In this document: piece after piece, positions 17,311-25,553 of the stretch
Layout: each line of letters opens with the position of its first letter
Position numbering within the stretch: the first letter of the stretch is position 1
Source of the DNA: UBA964 sp031382085
GTDB lineage: Bacteria > Pseudomonadota > Gammaproteobacteria > Steroidobacterales > Steroidobacteraceae
Direction of reading: 5' to 3'
Length of the DNA stretch: 64,000 bases
NCBI GenBank assembly: GCA_031382085.1
Contig: JANMYM010000030.1
Coordinates: forward strand, 62,001 to 126,000
Notes under the pieces: generated by a model
The model's input: only the letters and a program-made list of their open reading frames with translations
Database searches by the model: none
Told to the model about the DNA's origin: nothing
Program-made: the position numbers and the translations under genes

Positions 17311-18165
17311 ATGGATGATCCGTCACTGGTCTGGTTGTTGCTTGCCGCAGCAACCGGTATCGGCGGCTGGTTGTTAGGTCGCCAGGCCGGGCGGCACGAG
17401 CGCCCGCCCGGATCGCGGGACTACCAGCTGGGACTGGAGCATCTGTTGCACGGCCGCCTCGATGCGGCGCTCAAGGTTCTGGATGGCGTCGCTCCCCGGG
17501 ACGACGATGCGCTGGAATTGCAGTTCGCACTTGGTAGCTTGTTCCGTAAGCGCGGCGAAGTGGATCGCGCTACCGGCTTGCACGAGCTGCTGGTCGATCA
17601 CCAGTCCGAGTCGGTTCGCGAACGCGCGCGCTTCGAATTGGCGCTGGACTATGTCGCCGCCGGATTATTCGACCGCGCCGAACAGCGCCTGCAGAAGCTC
17701 GCCACGACAGGGCCTTATCGAGTCAGCGCGCAGTTGCAGTTATTGCGTCTTTGCGAAATTCAGTCGGACTGGCTGGCTGCGCTGCGACTCCACCAGGAAC
17801 TGCCACCGATCGTGCAGCGCGAGCGCGCAGCGATTGCCGCGCACTATCTGTGCGAGCTCGCCGACCAGGCAGTGCTGACCGGCGAAGTCAGTCGTGCCGG
17901 CGATCTACTCGACGAAGCGGTGCGTTACGCTGCCGACAGCCCGCGAATCGCATTTCTGCGCGCGCGCCTGGCCGATAAGGCTGGCTCCCGGACCGCCGCC
18001 CAGAGTTTCTACCAGCGGGCAGGTGAACTGCGACCCGCGCTCCGGGCGAGTCTCGAGGATGTGGCCACGCAATTTCGTTGCGAGGAATGCGGATTTGACT
18101 CCAGCGCCTGGCTGTGGCGCTGCCCGCGGTGCTATAGCTGGGACCGGTTCGCAAAACGGTGCTAA
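17311..18165 (+). CDS. lapB: Short LapB (YciM)-like TPR/rubredoxin protein
   Basis: LapB adjusts lipopolysaccharide synthesis by directing LpxC to FtsH at the inner membrane. The sequence has an N-terminal membrane anchor ('LVWLLLAAATGIGGWLLG', residues 7-24), TPR-type helices, and a C-terminal rubredoxin-like metal site (FRCEECGF...WRCPRCYSW). At 284 residues it is about 100 shorter than E. coli LapB (389), with fewer TPR units visible. The usual neighbour lapA is not present between ihfB and this gene. Confidence 0.82.
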   Translation: MDDPSLVWLLLAAATGIGGWLLGRQAGRHERPPGSRDYQLGLEHLLHGRLDAALKVLDGVAPRDDDALELQFALGSLFRKRGEVDRATGLHELLVDHQSESVRERARFELALDYVAAGLFDRAEQRLQKLATTGPYRVSAQLQLLRLCEIQSDWLAALRLHQELPPIVQRERAAIAAHYLCELADQAVLTGEVSRAGDLLDEAVRYAADSPRIAFLRARLADKAGSRTAAQSFYQRAGELRPALRASLEDVATQFRCEECGFDSSAWLWRCPRCYSWDRFAKRC

Positions 18166-18255
18166 CGCACTCGTTTTGTTGCGCCCGATGCAGGCGCCGA
18201 CGCTTTAGATTTCCGGCAGCGGCCAATCCGGTCGCGACTGCAAGGAAGCAATATC

Positions 18256-18648
18256 ATGCGTCGTTTGTTAGCAATCAACCTGCCGATGCTCCTGACCCCA
18301 ATGCTTTTGGCCACAGTGCTGTTGACCCCAGTGCTGTTGACCCCAGTTCTGGCCTGGGCGGATCCGGTCAACATCAATTCTGCGGATGCCGCCACGCTCG
18401 CCCGCGAGCTCAAGGGCGTTGGACCCGCCAAGGCGCAAGCCATCGTCCAATACCGTGAGCAGCACGGCGCGTTCCGTTCCGCCGATGAATTGGCACTGGT
18501 CAAGGGGATCGGTCCGAAATTCATCGAACGGAATCGGGCCCAGATCCGGGTAGACCAGATCCGGGTCGACGCGGTGCGCCGGCCGGCTGTCGCGGGTGGC
18601 AGCGTCAAGCCCGCGCCGGCGCTTCCAGCCACCCGCCCGGCCCGTTAG
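18256..18648 (+). CDS. ComEA-like secreted helix-hairpin-helix protein
   Basis: A 130-residue protein with an N-terminal signal peptide (about residues 1-35) and the tandem HhH core 'VNINSADAATLARELKGVGP...FRSADELALVKGIGPKFIER', typical of ComEA-type periplasmic DNA-binding proteins. It may bind DNA during uptake or have another periplasmic role. The hydrophobic part of the signal is built from four 15-bp repeats, and a further 15-bp duplication encodes QIRVDQIRVD downstream of the HhH core. Confidence 0.8.
   Translation: MRRLLAINLPMLLTPMLLATVLLTPVLLTPVLAWADPVNINSADAATLARELKGVGPAKAQAIVQYREQHGAFRSADELALVKGIGPKFIERNRAQIRVDQIRVDAVRRPAVAGGSVKPAPALPATRPAR
18286..18345 (+). repeat. Four 15-bp tandem repeats inside a signal peptide
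   Basis: Copies start at 18286, 18301, 18316 and 18331. The last two are identical (GTGCTGTTGACCCCA), the first differs at three positions, and the second is more diverged. They encode MLLTP, MLLAT, VLLTP and VLLTP, the hydrophobic core of the ComEA-like signal peptide. The 15-bp period keeps the frame. Confidence 0.8.
18541..18570 (+). repeat. 15-bp tandem duplication in the ComEA-like gene
   Basis: CAGATCCGGGTAGAC is followed directly by CAGATCCGGGTCGAC, one mismatch apart. They encode QIRVD twice, just after the helix-hairpin-helix core. Confidence 0.75.
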
Positions 18649-18689
18649 CCAGCGTGGATCCCGCTGGCGCGCCAGCATCCGCCGGGGCG

Positions 18690-18721
18690 CCAGCGGTTGA
18701 AATTCCCAGCGATTGAAATTC
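18690..18721 (+). repeat. 16-bp tandem repeat upstream of galU
   Basis: CCAGCGGTTGAAATTC and CCAGCGATTGAAATTC are adjacent, one mismatch apart, about 70-100 bases before the galU start. They might be a duplicated -35-like or regulatory element, since each contains TTGAAA, or simple slippage. No matching -10 was identified with confidence. Confidence 0.6.
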
Positions 18722-18791
18722 TGCGCAATGCTCGGCACATTCGCGCTGCCAGCCGGTTTAAACTTGAGGTTTGGCGGGTGTCGGGGTTTGC

Positions 18792-19730
18792 ATGCGTAGT
18801 CTGATTCGAACGGCAGTATTTCCGGTGGCGGGGCGAGGCACACGTTTCCTGCCCGCGACCAAAGCCAGCCCAAAAGAGATGTTGCCGATCGTCGATAAGC
18901 CGCTGATTCAATATGCGGTGGAAGAGGCGCTGGCGGCCGGTGCGCGGCGCCTGGTGTTCGTCACGGGTTCCTCGAAGCGCGCCATCGAGGATCATTTCGA
19001 TTCCGACGCTGAGCTCGAGCGCTTGTTGCATTCGCAAGGCAAGAGCGACCTCGCGCAACGCATTAAGAGCGTGCTGCCCAGCTATGCGACCTGCATTTAC
19101 ATCCGTCAGTCCGCGCCCATGGGTCTCGGACACGCGGTCTTGTGTGCGCTGCCCGCGGTGGGCGACGAGCCGTTTTTTGTGCATCTCGCCGACGACCTGA
19201 TCACCGCCGAGGTCCCCGTTCTCAAGCAGATGGCGCAGGTATTCGCGCACCGCGGCACCAGCGTGTTAGGTGTGGAAGACGTGCCCGCGATGGAGACCGA
19301 CAAGTACGGCATCGTGGCCACCGACGACCCACGCGCGCAGCTCAGCAAGGTGCAACGAATCGTCGAAAAACCGAAGCCTTCCGTGGCCCCTTCCACTCTT
19401 GCGGTCGTCGGCCGCTACGTACTGACAGCGGGGATTTTCGAGCGGCTCGCGACCATTGGTAAAGGCGCCGGCGGTGAGATTCAGCTGACTGATGGCATTG
19501 CGGACCTGATGCGCGAAGAAACGGTGCTGGCCTACCGCTTCGACGGCAAGCGCTTCGACTGTGGCAGCAAACAGGGCTATCTGCAGGCGACAGTCGAGCA
19601 TGCGCTGGCCGATCCGGCTCTTGGGCCGGAATTTTCCGCTTATCTGACCAGACTCGCGCGCGATTTGCCGCGCACGCATGGTTCGCGCAAGGCCAAATCG
19701 CGCAAAACCAGCAAGAAGTCACAGCGCTGA
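18792..19730 (+). CDS. galU: UTP-glucose-1-phosphate uridylyltransferase
   Basis: Makes UDP-glucose for surface polysaccharides and osmoprotectant synthesis. The nucleotidyltransferase signature 'VFPVAGRGTRFLPATKASPK' is at residues 8-27, with 'KPLIQYAVEEALAAG', 'GLGHAVLCALPAVGDEPFFV' and 'GEIQLTDGIADLM' following as in E. coli GalU. The ATG at 18792 gives the family N-terminus (312 residues); an in-frame TTG at 18771 would add seven residues. The C-terminus ends in a lysine-rich tail. Confidence 0.95.
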   Translation: MRSLIRTAVFPVAGRGTRFLPATKASPKEMLPIVDKPLIQYAVEEALAAGARRLVFVTGSSKRAIEDHFDSDAELERLLHSQGKSDLAQRIKSVLPSYATCIYIRQSAPMGLGHAVLCALPAVGDEPFFVHLADDLITAEVPVLKQMAQVFAHRGTSVLGVEDVPAMETDKYGIVATDDPRAQLSKVQRIVEKPKPSVAPSTLAVVGRYVLTAGIFERLATIGKGAGGEIQLTDGIADLMREETVLAYRFDGKRFDCGSKQGYLQATVEHALADPALGPEFSAYLTRLARDLPRTHGSRKAKSRKTSKKSQR

Positions 19731-19768
19731 AAAGTGGGTACTGGTGGCTGACAGTGCTCTACGACTGA

Positions 19769-20089
19769 TCAGCCGGCCTGCCGCACGGTGAGGTTGATCC
19801 GGACTGACCCTGTTAGCTCCTGACTGCCGGCTGTGACCGGCAGGATGCCATGAAATCGCAGTCGCGCCGCTCCGCCCCAGACCAGCGCATCGCCGTGAGA
19901 CAGAGGCAGCCGCTGCGGGCGCGCCTGCCGTTCCAGGCCACCAAACAAAAACGTGGCTGGCAGACCTAACGACATGGACACGAAGGGCACGCCTGGCAGG
20001 TAACGGTTGATCAGGCAGGCGTCCGGCGCAAACTGTTCGGCAGCGATGAACGGCGGTCCCATTGAGGTTTTGAAGCCTGGCAAAGGCAT
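19769..20089 (-). pseudogene. alkB: alkB remnant lacking the HxD iron ligands
   Basis: The 106-codon frame matches the C-terminal half of AlkB, the Fe(II)/2-oxoglutarate DNA repair demethylase: 'FAPDACLINRY', 'SMSLGLPATFLFGGL', 'LSHGDALVWGGAARLRFHGI' and 'RINLTVRQAG'. Between INRYLPG and SMSLG about 15 residues are missing relative to E. coli AlkB. This is exactly the stretch with the HxD iron-binding pair. The distal His (FHG) and the two Arg residues remain. The N-terminal half is gone; the frame upstream is antisense to the next gene. It is best read as a decaying gene; a repurposed protein is less likely. Confidence 0.75.
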
Positions 20090-20129
20090 TGAACGGTGTT
20101 GCCGGTCGACTGCGCTAAAATGGTCGTAC

Positions 20130-21287
20130 ATGAGCGTATCTGACAATTTCGAAGAAATCCGTGCGGGCGTGCGAGCCCTGTGCGCTGTATTCCCCGACGA
20201 ATATTTCCGCAAGATCGACTTCGAGCGAGGGTATCCGGTTGAATTCGTCGCTGCGCTGACCAAGGCCGGTTGGCTGGCCGCGCTCATACCGCAGGAATAC
20301 GGTGGTTCTGGGCTGTCACTGGCGGAAGCCTCGGTAATCATGGAAGAAATCAATCGCTCGGGCGGCAACTCCGGCGCCTGCCATGGCCAGATGTATGTGA
20401 TGAATGTGCTGGTGCGCCATGGCAGCGAACGGCAGCGGCGCGAGTACCTGCCGAAGATCGCCAGCGGCGAGCTGCGCATGCAGTCGATGGCTGTGACCGA
20501 ACCCACGACCGGTACCGATACCACCAAGCTCAAGACCACGGCCACCCGCAAGGGCGACCGTTATGTGATCAACGGCCAGAAAGTCTGGATCTCGCGTGTC
20601 CGGCACTCCGAATTGCTGATTCTGCTGGCGCGGACGACTCCGCTCGCCGACGTCAAGAAGAAGTCGGAAGGGCTGTCGGTGTTCGTGGTGGACTTGCGCA
20701 CGGCGATAGGCAATGGGCTCACACTGCGCTCCATCCCTAACATGGTCAATCATGAGACCAATGAGCTGTTCTTCGACGATCTGGAAATTCCAGCCGGCAA
20801 CCTCATCGGCGAAGAAGGCAGGGGGTTCAAGTACATACTCGACGGCCTGAATGCTGAACGCGTGTTGATCGCCGCAGAATGCATTGGCGATGCCTACTGG
20901 TTCGTCAATCGCGCCAGCAAGTACGCCGGCGAACGCCGGGTCTTCGACCGTCCCATCGGCCAGAACCAGGGCGTGCAGTTCCCGATCGCCGAAGCCTATA
21001 TCGAAACCGAAGCCGCGAACCTGATGCGCTTCCGGGCCTGCGAATTGTACGATGCGCTCAAGCCCTGCGGTGCCGAAGCTAACATGGCCAAGTTGCTCGC
21101 GGCAAAAGCCTCCTGGGAGGCGGCTAACATGTGCATCCAGACGCACGGTGGCTACGGATTCGCGGCCGAATACGATATTGAAAGAAAATTCCGCGAAACG
21201 CGGCTCTATCAGGTCGCGCCCATATCCACGAACCTGATCTTGTCTTTTGTCGCCGAGCACGAGCTCGGCTTGCCGCGCTCTTTCTAG
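20130..21287 (+). CDS. Acyl-CoA dehydrogenase family protein
   Basis: A 385-residue FAD flavoprotein of the acyl-CoA dehydrogenase family, oxidising an acyl-CoA at C2-C3. Visible marks are 'AVTEPTTGTDTTKLKTTATR' (FAD/substrate loop near residue 120), 'GEEGRGFKYILDGLNAERV' and 'QTHGGYGFAAEYDIERKFRE' towards the C-terminus. The substrate cannot be told. A TAAAAT at 20116-20121 lies eight bases before the ATG, so the transcript may be nearly leaderless. cysQ follows after 7 bp. Confidence 0.9.
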   Translation: MSVSDNFEEIRAGVRALCAVFPDEYFRKIDFERGYPVEFVAALTKAGWLAALIPQEYGGSGLSLAEASVIMEEINRSGGNSGACHGQMYVMNVLVRHGSERQRREYLPKIASGELRMQSMAVTEPTTGTDTTKLKTTATRKGDRYVINGQKVWISRVRHSELLILLARTTPLADVKKKSEGLSVFVVDLRTAIGNGLTLRSIPNMVNHETNELFFDDLEIPAGNLIGEEGRGFKYILDGLNAERVLIAAECIGDAYWFVNRASKYAGERRVFDRPIGQNQGVQFPIAEAYIETEAANLMRFRACELYDALKPCGAEANMAKLLAAKASWEAANMCIQTHGGYGFAAEYDIERKFRETRLYQVAPISTNLILSFVAEHELGLPRSF

Positions 21288-21294
21288 ACTGGCC

Positions 21295-22098
21295 ATGCTA
21301 ACACACCAGGCGCCTGCGATTGCCGAGATTGCTGCGATTGCGCGCGCAGCGGGCGAGGTCATTCTTGAAGTCTATAACTCAGGATCGGTCACTGCAGCCA
21401 GCAAGCGCGACAGTTCACCGCTGACCGAAGCGGATTTGCGCGCGCATCACCTGCTCGTATCGCGGCTTGCCAGCCTGCAACCGGCTTTGCCGGTGTTGTC
21501 GGAAGAGGCGAGCGAGCTCGACTATGCAATCCGCGCTGCCTGGCCGCGCTACTGGCTCATTGACCCACTCGATGGCACCAGAGAGTTTCTGTCGCGCAAT
21601 GGCGAGTTCACGGTCAATATTGCGCTGATCGACGGCAACCGCGCGGTGTTAGGCGTCGTGCACGTGCCGGTCAGTGGCGTCACGTACTGGGGCAGCGTCG
21701 GGCAGGGCGCGTGGCGGGCGCAGGCGGGGGCCGAGCCGCGCCGCATTCAGGTCCAGGCGGAACTCGGCGTCAGCATCAGGGTCGCGGGCAGCCGCTCGCA
21801 CCGCGGCGACTCGCTCGAGCGTTTTCTCAGCGAAATTGGGACTCACGATTTCGTCTCGATGGGCAGCTCGCTCAAATTCTGCCGGGTGGCCGAAGGTCGG
21901 GCGGACGTGTATCCGCGACTGGGACCGACCTCGGAATGGGACACAGCCGCGGCACAGGCGGTGCTGGAGGCAGCGGGCGGAGCTGTGCTGGCGCTGGACG
22001 GCGTGCCTTTGCGCTATAACACCAAGGCCGACTATCTGAACCCGCACTTTGTCGCGTTCGGCAGCCGGCGCCGCGACTGGATGGCGCTGCTGCGTTAG
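21295..22098 (+). CDS. cysQ: 3'(2'),5'-bisphosphate nucleotidase CysQ
   Basis: CysQ removes 3'-phosphoadenosine 5'-phosphate formed during sulfate assimilation. It is a member of the inositol monophosphatase-like family, with metal-binding motifs 'SSPLTEADLRAH' (about residue 40), SEEAS, 'WLIDPLDGTREFLSRNGEFT' (about residue 88) and 'LGPTSEWDTAAAQAVLEAAG' (about residue 205). It has 267 residues. The ATG at 21295 is the first start outside the upstream gene. The sulfate-activation genes cysD and cysNC lie about 11 kb away in this window. Confidence 0.92.
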   Translation: MLTHQAPAIAEIAAIARAAGEVILEVYNSGSVTAASKRDSSPLTEADLRAHHLLVSRLASLQPALPVLSEEASELDYAIRAAWPRYWLIDPLDGTREFLSRNGEFTVNIALIDGNRAVLGVVHVPVSGVTYWGSVGQGAWRAQAGAEPRRIQVQAELGVSIRVAGSRSHRGDSLERFLSEIGTHDFVSMGSSLKFCRVAEGRADVYPRLGPTSEWDTAAAQAVLEAAGGAVLALDGVPLRYNTKADYLNPHFVAFGSRRRDWMALLR

Positions 22099-22121
22099 CG
22101 CGATTTGTTAGCGCAGAGCGC

Positions 22122-23144
22122 TCAGAGCATTTCGGCGGCGAGCAATTCCATGTTGCTGACAGTTTCCTCGAAACTGCTGCTGATGCCCATGCACAGGGTC
22201 GTGATCGGCGACTTGCGCCAGCGCTGCAGATTTTCACGGATGTGTTCACGTGGACCGACCAGCGCCAGCGCATCCGCGAGTTCATCCGGCACTGCCGCGA
22301 CGGCTTCCATCTGCCGGCCCGCGAGCCACAGATCCTGCACTCGTTGCGCAGCCTCGGCGAAACCGCTGCGTTCCACGATGCGCTTATGGAAATTTTCTTC
22401 CTTGGAGCCCATGCCGCCGACATAGAGGGCCAGATACTTTTTCACCGGGATCAGTGCCTTGGCGAGATTGTCGCTCTGGTTGACACTCACGGTACCGACG
22501 ATTTCAAAACCGGGCTTCATCAGCTGCATCTGATCCGCGAACAGGTCGAAGCGTTCCGGCGGCATCAGGATCGGCAGCCAGCCATCGAACTGCGTCGCCG
22601 CGAGTTCGACGTTTTTGGGACCTTCAGCGCCTAACAACATCGGTATGTGCTTGCGCAGTGGATGGGTGATCGTGGTCAGGGCTTTACCCTGACCGGTGCT
22701 GCCCGGCCCGGCATACGGCAGCTGGTACTGGTTGCCAGCAAAGGTCAGCGGTGCCTCGCGCGCCAGGATGGCGCGGAATATCGCCAGCCACTCACGGGTG
22801 CGTTCCAGTGGCTTCTTGAACGGTTGCCCATACCAGCCTTCGACGACCTGCGGTCCGCTCACACCGACGCCCAGCACCAGTCGTCCGTTGCAGATGTGGT
22901 CCAGCGTCATCGCAGCCATTGCGGCGGCCGCGGGAGTGCGCGCTGAAATCTGCATGATCGCGGTGCCGAGCCGAATGCGCTTGGTGTGGGTTGCAATCGC
23001 GGCCAGCGGCACGAATACGTCCGAGCCATAGGCCTCAGCAGTCGTAACCAGATCAAAACCCAGGGCTTCGGCCCGTTGCGCCAACTCGATGAATCGATCG
23101 ATCGGCTTCGATCCCCAGTATCCCAGCTGCAGTCCGAGTTTCAT
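22122..23144 (-). CDS. LLM-class (F420/FMN-dependent) oxidoreductase
   Basis: A 340-residue luciferase-like TIM-barrel protein. The N-terminus 'MKLGLQLGYWGSKPIDRFIE', then 'AQRAEALGFDLVTTAEAYGS', 'RIRLGTAIMQISARTPAAAA' and 'RLVLGVGVSGPQVVEGWYG' fit the F420-type LLM family more closely than bacterial luciferase. The substrate and true cofactor are unknown; F420 genes are not in the window. It is divergent from the hydroxyacid dehydrogenase at 23227. Confidence 0.82.
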   Translation of the reverse strand: MKLGLQLGYWGSKPIDRFIELAQRAEALGFDLVTTAEAYGSDVFVPLAAIATHTKRIRLGTAIMQISARTPAAAAMAAMTLDHICNGRLVLGVGVSGPQVVEGWYGQPFKKPLERTREWLAIFRAILAREAPLTFAGNQYQLPYAGPGSTGQGKALTTITHPLRKHIPMLLGAEGPKNVELAATQFDGWLPILMPPERFDLFADQMQLMKPGFEIVGTVSVNQSDNLAKALIPVKKYLALYVGGMGSKEENFHKRIVERSGFAEAAQRVQDLWLAGRQMEAVAAVPDELADALALVGPREHIRENLQRWRKSPITTLCMGISSSFEETVSNMELLAAEML

Positions 23145-23226
23145 GCCAAGCCTCTGCCTGTTCCATTTACCAGGTTGTTATTATGACCGAGTAACAGGGC
23201 AGCAGCGCAAGTAACTGGCGGAGACC

Positions 23227-24210
23227 ATGAATTCTGAAAACCCCGGCGCCAGGCCGGCTATTGTTGTTAGCAGGCGCTGGCCCGCAACTGTGGAAAAGTT
23301 GCTTGCCGAACGATTTGACGTTCACCTCAATGCCACGGATGCGCCGTTGTCGCCACGCGACTGGTTGTTGGCCGTACGTGAGGCCGACGCCATATGTCCG
23401 ACGGTCACCGACCGTATCGGCTCCGGCATCATCGCTGCGGCTGGGCCGCGCTTGCGCCTGATCGCGAATTTCGGTGTCGGGTTTGAGCACATTGATCTCG
23501 CGGCCGCCCGCGCCCGCGGCCTCGTGGTAACGAATACCCCCGATGTGCTCACCGATGCCACGGCGGATCTGGCCGTCGCATTGATGCTGGCGGTGGCGCG
23601 GCGCATGGTCGAAGGGGACGCCGAGCTGCGCCGCGGTGCCTGGAGCGGCTGGCGCCCAACCCATTTGTTAGGCAGGCAGGTGTCGGGCAAGGTGCTGGGG
23701 CTGGTTGGGTTCGGCAGGATTGCCCGTGCTGTTGCGCAGCGCGCGCACTTTGGTTTTGGCATGCGGGTACAGAGCTACAGCCCGCATCTGACCGACAGCG
23801 GATCCGCGACACCGGTCAGGATCTGCGCGTCGCTGGAGCAATTGCTGGCAACCTCGGATTTTGTATCGTTGCACTGTCCCGCCAATGCCGACACGCGGCA
23901 CCTCATGAATGCAGCGCGACTGCGGCGGATGAAGCCCGAGGCATTTCTGATCAACACTGCGCGCGGCGCTGTAGTTGACGAGCTTGCACTGGTCGAGGCG
24001 CTGCGCAGCGGCGTCATTGCCGGCGCGGGCCTCGACGTCTACGAACGCGAGCCTGCGATCGCGGCAGGCCTGGCGCAACTGCCTAACACCGTACTGCTGC
24101 CGCATCTCGGCAGCGCGACTGAAGAGACGCGTGTCGCGATGGGAATGCGGGTACTCAGCAACCTGGACGCCTTTTTTCGTGGCCAGGAACCGTCCGACCG
24201 GATCGCATGA
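23227..24210 (+). CDS. D-2-hydroxyacid dehydrogenase (glyoxylate/hydroxypyruvate reductase type)
   Basis: A 327-residue NAD(P)-dependent D-isomer hydroxyacid dehydrogenase. The coenzyme motif 'VLGLVGFGRIARAVAQRA' is near residue 155, the catalytic Arg is in 'LINTARGAVVDE', the Glu in 'GLDVYEREP' and the His in 'LLPHLGSATEETR'. It directly precedes and overlaps (ATGA) a type-2 glycerate kinase, suggesting reduction of hydroxypyruvate or glyoxylate-derived tartronate semialdehyde to D-glycerate. The exact substrate is inferred from context. Confidence 0.85.
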   Translation: MNSENPGARPAIVVSRRWPATVEKLLAERFDVHLNATDAPLSPRDWLLAVREADAICPTVTDRIGSGIIAAAGPRLRLIANFGVGFEHIDLAAARARGLVVTNTPDVLTDATADLAVALMLAVARRMVEGDAELRRGAWSGWRPTHLLGRQVSGKVLGLVGFGRIARAVAQRAHFGFGMRVQSYSPHLTDSGSATPVRICASLEQLLATSDFVSLHCPANADTRHLMNAARLRRMKPEAFLINTARGAVVDELALVEALRSGVIAGAGLDVYEREPAIAAGLAQLPNTVLLPHLGSATEETRVAMGMRVLSNLDAFFRGQEPSDRIA

Positions 24211-25541
24211 ACGGGCGCGAGGTGCTGCGCCAGGTGTTTCGTTCCGCAATCGATGCGGCCCGCGGTGACCTGCTGTTACGCGCTCACGCAGCTCTGGACG
24301 GCGACCGCTGGAGTTACCAGCAAGGTGACCTGACACAGAGTGTGTTGCTGCCGCCCCGGGCCAGTGGCGGCCGGATCCTGGTTGTCGGCGCTGGCAAAGC
24401 CGCCGCTGCGCTGGCGCTGGGCCTGGAGTGTACGCTTGGCGCGCGCATCGATCGTGGCGCGATCGTGGTCAAGACTGGACATGCAATGTCGCTGCAACGG
24501 ATCCGGGTTTACGAAGCTGCGCACCCGGTCCCGGATCAGGCGGGGGCGCAAGCGACGCGGGAAATTCTTGCTCTTTGTGGCGCGCTGACGCCGCGCGATC
24601 TGGTGTTCGTGTTGCTGACAGGCGGCGCCTCGGCATTGCTGGTCGCGCCGGCAGCGGGGCTGACGTTGCTCGACAAGGCGGCTACACACGCCGCGCTGCT
24701 ACGTTCTGGCGCCGACATCGAAGCAATGAATATCGTCCGCAAGCACCTGTCAGCCGTCAAGGGCGGACAGCTGCTGCGGCAACTGGGTGGGGCCAGAGTG
24801 GTCACGCTCGCCATCTCGGACGTGCCAGGCGACGATCCGGCGACCATCGCGTCCGGGCCGACGGTTGCCGATCCGAGTACTTTTGCCGATGCGCTCGCAG
24901 TACTCGCACGCCACGGCATTACTGAGCAGATTCCGCAGGCCGTGGCGGATTACCTGCGGCGCGGCGCAGCGGGCCTTGCGCCCGAAACACTCAAGCCAGG
25001 TTCAGCAGATTTGTTAGCATCGCCGTGGATCATAGCCAGCAACCGACTCGCGCTGAATGCGGCGGCCGAGCGCGGTCGTCAGCTCGGACTGCAGGTTCTG
25101 GAATATCCCGGGCCGCTGCAGGGCGCCACGCATGCCGCGGCGCGTGATTTTTCGAACCACCTGCGCGCTCTGGTTGGGCGGGCGTCGCGCGCCAGGCCGC
25201 TGCTGCTGTTAGCAGGCGGGGAAACCACACTGCGAGTCGGCGGTGCCGGCCTCGGTGGCCGCTGCCAGGAATTTGCGCTGGTCGCCGCGCAGTGCCTGCC
25301 GGATTTACGCGGCTGCAATTTGTTAGCCGCAGGCACCGACGGTACCGATGGCCCGACGCCGGCGGCGGGCGCATTCGTCGATGACCAGACGCTGCAACGC
25401 GCGGCGAAACTGGGGCTCGATCCGGCGCAATATCTCAATCGCAACGACAGCTATCATTTTTTTGAAGCGCTGCGTGACCACTTTGTGGCCGGCCCGACCG
25501 GCACCAATGTCATGGACATCGTTGCTGCCGTGGTTGAATAA
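24207..25541 (+). CDS. Glycerate 2-kinase (type II, MOFRL domain)
   Basis: Phosphorylates D-glycerate, in this family normally to 2-phosphoglycerate. The 444-residue protein has an N-terminal DUF4147 domain ('RILVVGAGKAAAALALGLE', 'VFVLLTGGASALLVAPA', 'MNIVRKHLSAVKGGQLLR'). The C-terminal MOFRL part contains 'GAGLGGRCQEFALVAAQ' and 'LLAAGTDGTDGPTPAAGAFV'. It overlaps the hydroxyacid dehydrogenase by four bases. The pair forms a route from C2/C3 hydroxyacids into glycolysis, and the glyoxylate shunt genes are 2 kb away. Confidence 0.9.
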   Translation: MNGREVLRQVFRSAIDAARGDLLLRAHAALDGDRWSYQQGDLTQSVLLPPRASGGRILVVGAGKAAAALALGLECTLGARIDRGAIVVKTGHAMSLQRIRVYEAAHPVPDQAGAQATREILALCGALTPRDLVFVLLTGGASALLVAPAAGLTLLDKAATHAALLRSGADIEAMNIVRKHLSAVKGGQLLRQLGGARVVTLAISDVPGDDPATIASGPTVADPSTFADALAVLARHGITEQIPQAVADYLRRGAAGLAPETLKPGSADLLASPWIIASNRLALNAAAERGRQLGLQVLEYPGPLQGATHAAARDFSNHLRALVGRASRARPLLLLAGGETTLRVGGAGLGGRCQEFALVAAQCLPDLRGCNLLAAGTDGTDGPTPAAGAFVDDQTLQRAAKLGLDPAQYLNRNDSYHFFEALRDHFVAGPTGTNVMDIVAAVVE

Positions 25542-25553
25542 CCGGATGCTCGT

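Noticed and set aside
20316..21362. A 348-codon open frame on the minus strand
   Set aside because: It is antisense to the acyl-CoA dehydrogenase and cysQ start, has no recognisable family pattern and reflects the codon bias of GC-rich genes.
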